Assembly: GCA_903886275.1 (NCBI GenBank)
Contig: CAISLN010000005.1
Location: 1 to 39,321, forward strand
Length of the DNA: 39,321 nucleotides
Reading direction: 5' to 3'
DNA from: an uncultured beta proteobacterium
GTDB lineage: Bacteria > Pseudomonadota > Gammaproteobacteria > Burkholderiales > Burkholderiaceae_C
The notes beneath the pieces are model-generated. The model did no database searches and was not told where the DNA came from. It saw only the letters and a list, made by a program, of their open reading frames with translations. Each line of letters starts with the position of its first letter. The first letter of the stretch is position 1. Below, piece by piece: positions 34,859 through 39,321 of this stretch. Position numbers and translations under genes: made by a program.

Positions 34859-35467
34859 ATGGTTACCAAGATTCCAAAGAAGCCGGCCGCGCAGGCCGAC
34901 ACCCAGACTGCAGCGACTCCCCTGTCGGACTCGGTCAAAGACTCGGCCCAGCAAATTTGGCAGGCCGGTCTGGGCGCCTTTACAAGGGCCCAGGCCGAGG
35001 GCAGCAAGGCCTATGAGGCCCTGGTCAAAGAGGGCGTGAGCATGCAGCGCAAGACCCAGGTGGCAGCCGAAGAGCGCATCGCCGAGGCCACCAGCAAGAT
35101 GACCAGCATGGCCAGCGAAATCAGCAGCAAGGCCACCGGCCAGTGGGACAAGCTGGAAAACATTTTTGAAGACCGCGTAGCCAAGGCCCTGAACAAGCTC
35201 GGTGTGCCCTCGGCCAAGGACGTCAGCGCCTTGATCGCCCGCATTGATGGGCTGACCAAGACGGTGCAACAGTTGTCGGCCAAGGCCCCCGCCAAAACAG
35301 CGGCGACTTCAGATGCAGCGGCCCCAAAACCGCCCCCAAAAACGTCTGCAAAAGCGCCGGCCAAGACGCCCGCCGCCAAAGCCACGACAAGCGCTACCTC
35401 CAAGCCTGTGGCCAAAGCGGCCAGAAAGACGGCGCCAAAAAGCCGGGCCGCTGACAAGCAGCCCTAG
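34859..35467 (+). CDS. Phasin-family protein with a Lys/Ala/Pro-rich histone-like tail (PhaF/PhaI type)
   Basis: A 202-residue protein. Residues about 20-140 are the phasin domain, an amphipathic helical segment (SVKDSAQQIWQAGLGAFTRA, then FEDRVAKALNKLGVPSAKDV) that coats polyhydroxyalkanoate granules. From about 145 to the end the sequence is a low-complexity chain of Lys, Ala, Pro and Thr (KAPAKTPAAKATT and similar), like the DNA-binding tails of PhaF and histone H1. That would tie granules to the nucleoid for even distribution at division. GAGGAGAG lies 6 bases before ATG 34859. A strong intrinsic terminator follows, so the gene is probably monocistronic. Confidence 0.87.
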   Translation: MVTKIPKKPAAQADTQTAATPLSDSVKDSAQQIWQAGLGAFTRAQAEGSKAYEALVKEGVSMQRKTQVAAEERIAEATSKMTSMASEISSKATGQWDKLENIFEDRVAKALNKLGVPSAKDVSALIARIDGLTKTVQQLSAKAPAKTAATSDAAAPKPPPKTSAKAPAKTPAAKATTSATSKPVAKAARKTAPKSRAADKQP

Positions 35468-35490
35468 GGCGCAAGCGCCGCACCACCCCC

Positions 35491-35513
35491 AAGGCGCTTC
35501 GGCGCCTTTTTTT
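35491..35513 (+). terminator. Intrinsic terminator after the phasin gene
   Basis: AAGGCGC, loop TTCG, GCGCCTT, then a T-run. A 7-bp stem with a stable UUCG tetraloop followed by T residues is a textbook rho-independent terminator. Confidence 0.95.
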
Positions 35514-35570
35514 GGACTGCCTTGCAATACACCAATTCACACAAGCCCTCTACACTTTGCCCCTACGCCC

Positions 35571-36806
35571 ATGAAAGCCCAAGCCCCACAAGCACCCCGC
35601 ATCGCACTGGCCTTGGCCGGCGGTGGCCCTTTGGGCGCCATCTACGAAGTGGGTGCCATGTGCGCCCTCGAAGAGTCGCTGCTGGGCCTGGACTTCACCC
35701 GGCTGCAGCACTACGTGGGCGTGTCGGCCGGTGCCTTTATCGCCGCATCGCTGGCCAACGGCATGTCGCCGCGCGCGCTGTGTGCCGCCTTTATTGAAAA
35801 CGACCCCAGCCAGTCCGACAGCTTCGACCCGGCCTGGCTGATGGAGCCGGCTTGGGGCGAGTTTGCCCAGCGCGCTCAGGTGCTGCCAGGCCTGCTGGCC
35901 AGGGCAGCGTGGCAAATGGCGGCGCATGGCAAGACCTTCACCCGCGCCCTGGAGGGTCTGGCACCGGCCCTGCCCACCGGCGCCTTTAGCAACCGCAAGG
36001 TGCATTCGGAGATGGCGCGCCTCTTCAGCGCACCCGGGCGCAGCAACGACTTTCGCCAGCTCAAGACAAGGCTGACCCTGGTGGCCACCAACCTCGACAG
36101 CTCAGAGCCCACCCTGTTTGGCCGACCCGGCTGGGACCATATTCCGATCTCGCAAGCAGTGCAGGCCAGCTCCTCGCTGCCGGGGCTGTTTCCGCCGGTG
36201 CAGATCGAGGGCCAGCACTATGTGGATGGCGCGCTCAAAAAGACCATGCATGCCTCGGTCGCACTGGACGAAGGCGTGGACCTGCTGATCTGCCTGAATC
36301 CGCTGGTGCCCTTTGATGCCAGCGACCCCCTGCTGACGCCCGACGTGCGCCAACTGCTGCCGGCAAGCCAGCGCAAAATTCCGCGCATTGCCGAAGGGGG
36401 CTTAAGCGCCGTGCTGAGCCAGACCTTCCGCTCCATGATCCATTCGCGCATGGAGCTGGGCATGCGCAACTACGCAAGCGACTACCCCGACACCGACATC
36501 TTGCTGATAGAGCCCGACCACCGCGACCCCGAGCTCTACCTGGCCAACACCTTTAGCTACAGCCAGCGCCGCCATCTGGCCGAGCATGCCTACCAGCAGA
36601 CGCGCCAGTTGCTGCGCACGCAAAGCACCGGCCTGACGGCCAAGCTGCTGCGCCATGGCATACGCCTGAACCACGCAGCGCTCGAAGACGCACAGCGCCA
36701 CCTCATGCAACCCGGCAACAGCCGCCTGGCGCGCTCCGTCGCCGCCCTGCGGCAAAGCCTGCGCGATCTTTCTGGTTTGGTGAGCGCCCCAAAGCGCCGC
36801 CATTGA
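35571..36806 (+). CDS. Patatin-like phospholipase / lipid acyl hydrolase
   Basis: A 411-residue hydrolase. The Gly-rich oxyanion loop is ALAGGGPLGAIYEVG (17-22), the nucleophile elbow is GVSAGAF with Ser52, and the second residue of the catalytic dyad is Asp219 in HYVDGAL, the DG[GA] motif. So the Ser-Asp dyad is complete. The C-terminal part is helical and polar. It could act on phospholipids or on stored lipid esters. Its place after a phasin gene and before a TetR regulator suggests a lipid-storage setting, which is inference. ATG 35571 lacks a strong ribosome site. Confidence 0.9.
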   Translation: MKAQAPQAPRIALALAGGGPLGAIYEVGAMCALEESLLGLDFTRLQHYVGVSAGAFIAASLANGMSPRALCAAFIENDPSQSDSFDPAWLMEPAWGEFAQRAQVLPGLLARAAWQMAAHGKTFTRALEGLAPALPTGAFSNRKVHSEMARLFSAPGRSNDFRQLKTRLTLVATNLDSSEPTLFGRPGWDHIPISQAVQASSSLPGLFPPVQIEGQHYVDGALKKTMHASVALDEGVDLLICLNPLVPFDASDPLLTPDVRQLLPASQRKIPRIAEGGLSAVLSQTFRSMIHSRMELGMRNYASDYPDTDILLIEPDHRDPELYLANTFSYSQRRHLAEHAYQQTRQLLRTQSTGLTAKLLRHGIRLNHAALEDAQRHLMQPGNSRLARSVAALRQSLRDLSGLVSAPKRRH

Positions 36807-36819
36807 GCCAGAATCGGGC

Positions 36820-37485
36820 ATGGTCAAAAAAGCCCCACGCCGTACCGCCGAACGCATTCTGGAAGTGACGCTGGAGCTGTTCAACCGCTTTGGCGAGCCC
36901 AATGTCTCCACCACACTGATCTCGGCAGAGATGGGCATCAGCCCGGGCAATCTGTACTACCACTATCCCGCCAAGGACGAGCTGATCAACACGCTGTTTG
37001 ACCGCTACGAGGCCGCGCTCAACGAGCTGCTCAACGCCAGCGACAACGTGCGCGATGTGGAGGACGCCTGGTTCTTCATGCACAGCCTGTTCGAGCTGAT
37101 CTGGCAATACCGCTTTCTGTACCGCGACCTCAACGACCTGCTGAGCAAAAACCGGCGCCTGGAGACCCACTTCCAGTCGGTGCTGAAGAACAAGGCGCGC
37201 TCGGTCAAGGCCATGCTGGCCAGCATGAACCGCTGCGCAGCCATTCGCATGGACGCGCGCGAAATGGAGCCCACTGCCACCAGCATGGTGGTAGTGCTGA
37301 CCTACTGGCTCAGCTTTGAATATGTGCGCGACCCGCGCCGGGCCCTGGAGCCCGAAAGCGCACAGGCCGCCCTGCTGCGCGGCGCGCACCATGTGCTCAA
37401 CCTGCTGGTGCCCTATCTGGAAGCCGGGCAGCGCACCCATTTGCTCAGCCTGGCCGGTGCCTACCATCCACCGCTGGAACATTAA
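36820..37485 (+). CDS. TetR/AcrR-family transcriptional regulator
   Basis: A 221-residue regulator. The N-terminal HTH covers about residues 10-55: RILEVTLELFNRFGEPNVST then MGISPGNLYYHYPAKDELI, with the recognition helix at GNLYYHY. The ligand domain is helical and includes WFFMHSLFELIWQYRFLYRD and WLSFEYVRDPRRAL. It begins 13 bases after the patatin stop and ends 12 bases before the next gene, so it is part of one operon and probably controls it. A fatty-acyl ligand would fit the neighbours but cannot be shown. Confidence 0.9.
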   Translation: MVKKAPRRTAERILEVTLELFNRFGEPNVSTTLISAEMGISPGNLYYHYPAKDELINTLFDRYEAALNELLNASDNVRDVEDAWFFMHSLFELIWQYRFLYRDLNDLLSKNRRLETHFQSVLKNKARSVKAMLASMNRCAAIRMDAREMEPTATSMVVVLTYWLSFEYVRDPRRALEPESAQAALLRGAHHVLNLLVPYLEAGQRTHLLSLAGAYHPPLEH

Positions 37486-37497
37486 AGGTCACACACC

Positions 37498-38271
37498 ATG
37501 AGCCGCTGGACTCTCTTTACCGCCACCGGCCATTTTGCTTACGACAGTGAGGCGGTCAAAAAGCACTGGCCGCGTCTGCATGCCTGCGACCAAGAGCCCC
37601 TGCCCCAGGACCCTGCGCTGCTGCAGGCCTGGACCCTGTTTCACAACGGCCACTTTGAGGCTGCGCACCGGGCCGGCCTGGAGCTCGGTGACGCCGGGCT
37701 GACCGTTGCCAACCGCTCTGCCTGCGTCTACGCCACGCAGTTGGAGTCGCGCGAGAGCGAACGCCTGGCGCTCTACCACGAGACGTCGGAGCGTGCCGCC
37801 ACCCATGCCGAGCGCGAACCCCACAATCCCAATGCCCATTACCTGATGGCCTATGCGCTGGGCCGCTACAGCCATGGCATCAGCGTGGCGAGAGCGCTCG
37901 CAGCCGGTATGGGCAGCCGCATCAAGACGGCGCTGGAAACCACCATTGCGCTACAACCCCTGCATGCCGATGGCCACTTTGCGCTGGGCGCCTTCCACGC
38001 CGAAATCATCGACAAGGTCGGGCCGCTGATTGGCGTGATGGCCTATGGCGCCAAGAAAGGCGTCAGCCTGCAGATGTTCCGCCAGGGCTTCGCGCTACAA
38101 CCGCGCTCGCCCATGGGACTGATGGAGTACGCCATGGCCCTGCTGGTGCTCGAAGGCGATGCCTGCCACGAAGAGGCCACCAGCCTCTGCCAACAGGCCG
38201 CTGCGCTTACCCCCATGGATGCGCGCGAATACCTGGACATTGCTGCGGCAAAGAGCGGGCTGACTGCCTAG
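37498..38271 (+). CDS. TPR-like helical repeat protein
   Basis: A 257-residue soluble protein without a signal peptide. TPR-like helix pairs can be seen: DPALLQAWTLFHNGHFEAAH, NPNAHYLMAYALGRYSHGIS, QPLHADGHFALGAFHAEIID and MGLMEYAMALLVLEGDACHE. The enzymatic role, if any, is unknown; it may hold partners together. AAAGG is 9 bases before ATG 37498. It is the third gene of the patatin-TetR run. The 220 bases after it (38272-38494) contain a coding-like plus-strand fragment (EPFDWQDAPNAEQAKGHWLV) with no start, and no gene. Confidence 0.75.
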   Translation: MSRWTLFTATGHFAYDSEAVKKHWPRLHACDQEPLPQDPALLQAWTLFHNGHFEAAHRAGLELGDAGLTVANRSACVYATQLESRESERLALYHETSERAATHAEREPHNPNAHYLMAYALGRYSHGISVARALAAGMGSRIKTALETTIALQPLHADGHFALGAFHAEIIDKVGPLIGVMAYGAKKGVSLQMFRQGFALQPRSPMGLMEYAMALLVLEGDACHEEATSLCQQAAALTPMDAREYLDIAAAKSGLTA

Positions 38272-38494
38272 CTCTTCCAAAAAATCGTCCGCAAGGGCAG
38301 CCTCCCCGCAGCACCCAAGACCGCCGCAGCCGTTTCAAAACCCCTTTGAGCCCTTCGATTGGCAGGACGCCCCCAATGCCGAACAAGCCAAGGGCCACTG
38401 GCTGGTGCAGCTTGGTGAAAAAGGCGCCGGTGTTGGACACACCTTCAGGCCTTGCTTACCATCCTACTGCCCATAGTATTTTCAGGAGGAACCC

Positions 38495-39235
38495 ATGAAA
38501 TCACTTTTAACCGCCATTGGATTCGTGATGGCTTTGTCTGCGCAGGCGCAAACCATCCATCTCGTCTCAGGGGATGACTATCTACCCTATGCGGACCGCA
38601 AGGCACCCGAAGGGGGCATGGCCACCGAGATTGTGAAAAAGGCGTTTGCCGAAGTGAAGATGGAGGCCAAGGTGGAATGGCTGCCATGGGCGCGCGGCTA
38701 CAACGAAACCAAGTCCGGCACATTCGCAGCAACCTTCCCGTACTTCAAAGGCGTTGAGCGTGAAAAAGACATGCTGTACTCGGACGCCATGGCGAAGCTG
38801 ATCGACCGGGTGTTCATCAAGGCCGGCGCCAAAAAATTCAACTTCTCTTCAGTGGCGGGCTTTGCGGGCAGCACGATCTGCCTGCCCATTGGCTGGACCC
38901 AACCCACCATGCTCGTGGACAGCATCAAGTCCGGCGCAATCAAGGTACAGGCTCCAAAAGATATTTCAACCTGCGTGAAACTGCTGGAGTCCGAGCGCGC
39001 CGACTTCTTTGTCACGGAAGAAAACAATGGCAAGGCGTCCATTGCGGCCTCGGGTGTGCCGGCTGGCTCTGTGGTGCTGGCGGACGCGCCCGCACTCAGC
39101 GAAAACGGTTTGTATTTGATCGCGTCAAAGACCAACCCGGGGAGTAAAGACCTGATTGCTGCGTTCAACAAGGGCTTGGACGAATGGCACTTACTTAAGC
39201 CAAAAAGGCTCGAAGTTTCGGTCGAAAGCAGCTGA
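38495..39235 (+). CDS. Periplasmic solute-binding protein (SBP_bac_3 family)
   Basis: A 246-residue protein with a short signal peptide (SLLTAIGFVMALSAQAQ). The mature part follows the family-3 binding-protein plan: HLVSGDDYLPYADRKAPEGG, IVKKAFAEVKMEAKVEWLPW, GTFAATFPYFKGVEREKDML and a late GLYLIASKTNPGSKDLIAAF. Such proteins bind amino acids or other small molecules for ABC import, or serve as stand-alone sensors. No permease or ATPase gene is in the window. AGGAGG lies 6 bases before the ATG, a strong ribosome site. The last 86 bases of the window hold nothing recognisable. Confidence 0.85.
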   Translation: MKSLLTAIGFVMALSAQAQTIHLVSGDDYLPYADRKAPEGGMATEIVKKAFAEVKMEAKVEWLPWARGYNETKSGTFAATFPYFKGVEREKDMLYSDAMAKLIDRVFIKAGAKKFNFSSVAGFAGSTICLPIGWTQPTMLVDSIKSGAIKVQAPKDISTCVKLLESERADFFVTEENNGKASIAASGVPAGSVVLADAPALSENGLYLIASKTNPGSKDLIAAFNKGLDEWHLLKPKRLEVSVESS

Positions 39236-39321
39236 TTTTTAGTATGGAAACAGGTGGCTGACCTAAGGGTGGATAGGATGGTTGTTACCACGCACCCAAA
39301 CTATCTTTGCGAAGGACAGCC

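Noticed and set aside
38451..38478. TTGCTT-16 bp-TAGTAT as promoter of the binding-protein gene
   Set aside because: The transcript would begin inside the AGGAGG ribosome site, so this pair is unlikely to be the working promoter.

Overview
The window looks like a chromosomal segment of a Comamonadaceae-type betaproteobacterium, in the Rhodoferax / Polaromonas / Acidovorax neighbourhood. The grounds are high GC with strong third-position GC bias, the style of the exopolysaccharide (EPS) genes, an argB-linked two-component operon, a PHA phasin, and copies of an intergenic repeat built on GGGAATGAC. The genus is inference. I saw no tRNA, rRNA or CRISPR array.

Layout. (1) 1-2509: part of a RIT element, three tyrosine recombinase genes in a row on the minus strand; the third runs off the left edge. 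A plausible recombinase core site lies just upstream, and a 48-bp perfect palindrome lies 300 bp further on. (2) 2981-8398, minus: EPS export and regulation genes, namely an outer-membrane SLBB exporter, a Wzz-type co-polymerase, a WecA/MraY-family phosphoglycosyl transferase and an RfaH/NusG paralogue. (3) 8870-13707, minus: argB, an OmpR-type response regulator, a sensor kinase, an unrecognised exported protein and a MipA/OmpV protein, spaced as one operon. (4) 13812-15851: a toxin-antitoxin islet with a PIN toxin and Phd antitoxin, a PIN relic, a BrnT-like toxin with a CopG-type antitoxin, and a coiled-coil membrane protein. (5) 15982-30633, minus: a fucose-containing EPS biosynthesis locus. 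In transcription order it holds fcl, gmd, a broken UDP-glucuronate decarboxylase gene, a flippase, a DUF268 protein, an alpha-1,2-fucosyltransferase, four more glycosyltransferases, an epimerase stub, a second Wzz with an internal stop, a Wzy-like polymerase, a PglC-like initiating transferase and a CapD/WbpM-type dehydratase. (6) 30726-32640: a scrambled zone with partial duplicates of fcl and of the fatty acyl reductase gene around a broken AlbA/Schlafen-type gene and a UPF0175 gene. (7) 32702-39235: a two-domain fatty acyl-CoA reductase (minus), then on the plus strand a histone-tailed phasin, a patatin, a TetR regulator, a TPR-like protein and a periplasmic binding protein.

How it fits together. 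Fcl and Gmd make GDP-L-fucose, which the GT11 enzyme would use. PglC and CapD would start a repeat unit on undecaprenyl phosphate, the other glycosyltransferases extend it, Wzx flips it and Wzy polymerises it. Wzz and the SLBB exporter in the second locus would control length and export, with the RfaH-like protein as the likely antiterminator. Three EPS genes are damaged (decarboxylase, epimerase, second wzz), so the present polymer may differ from the ancestral one.

The strongest unusual signals are five. The second wzz has one in-frame TAA just before its second membrane helix. A low-GC wzz-wzy block appears to have been inserted next to an epimerase stub. Several genes keep both ends but have lost the middle. 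A duplication mosaic includes an apparent gmd-to-reductase fusion ORF. A BrnT-like toxin gene appears to be leaderless, with its start codon inside its operator palindrome. I did not find a clearly new multi-gene system. The least-described candidates are the argB-linked sensor / exported protein / MipA operon and the RIT attachment structures.
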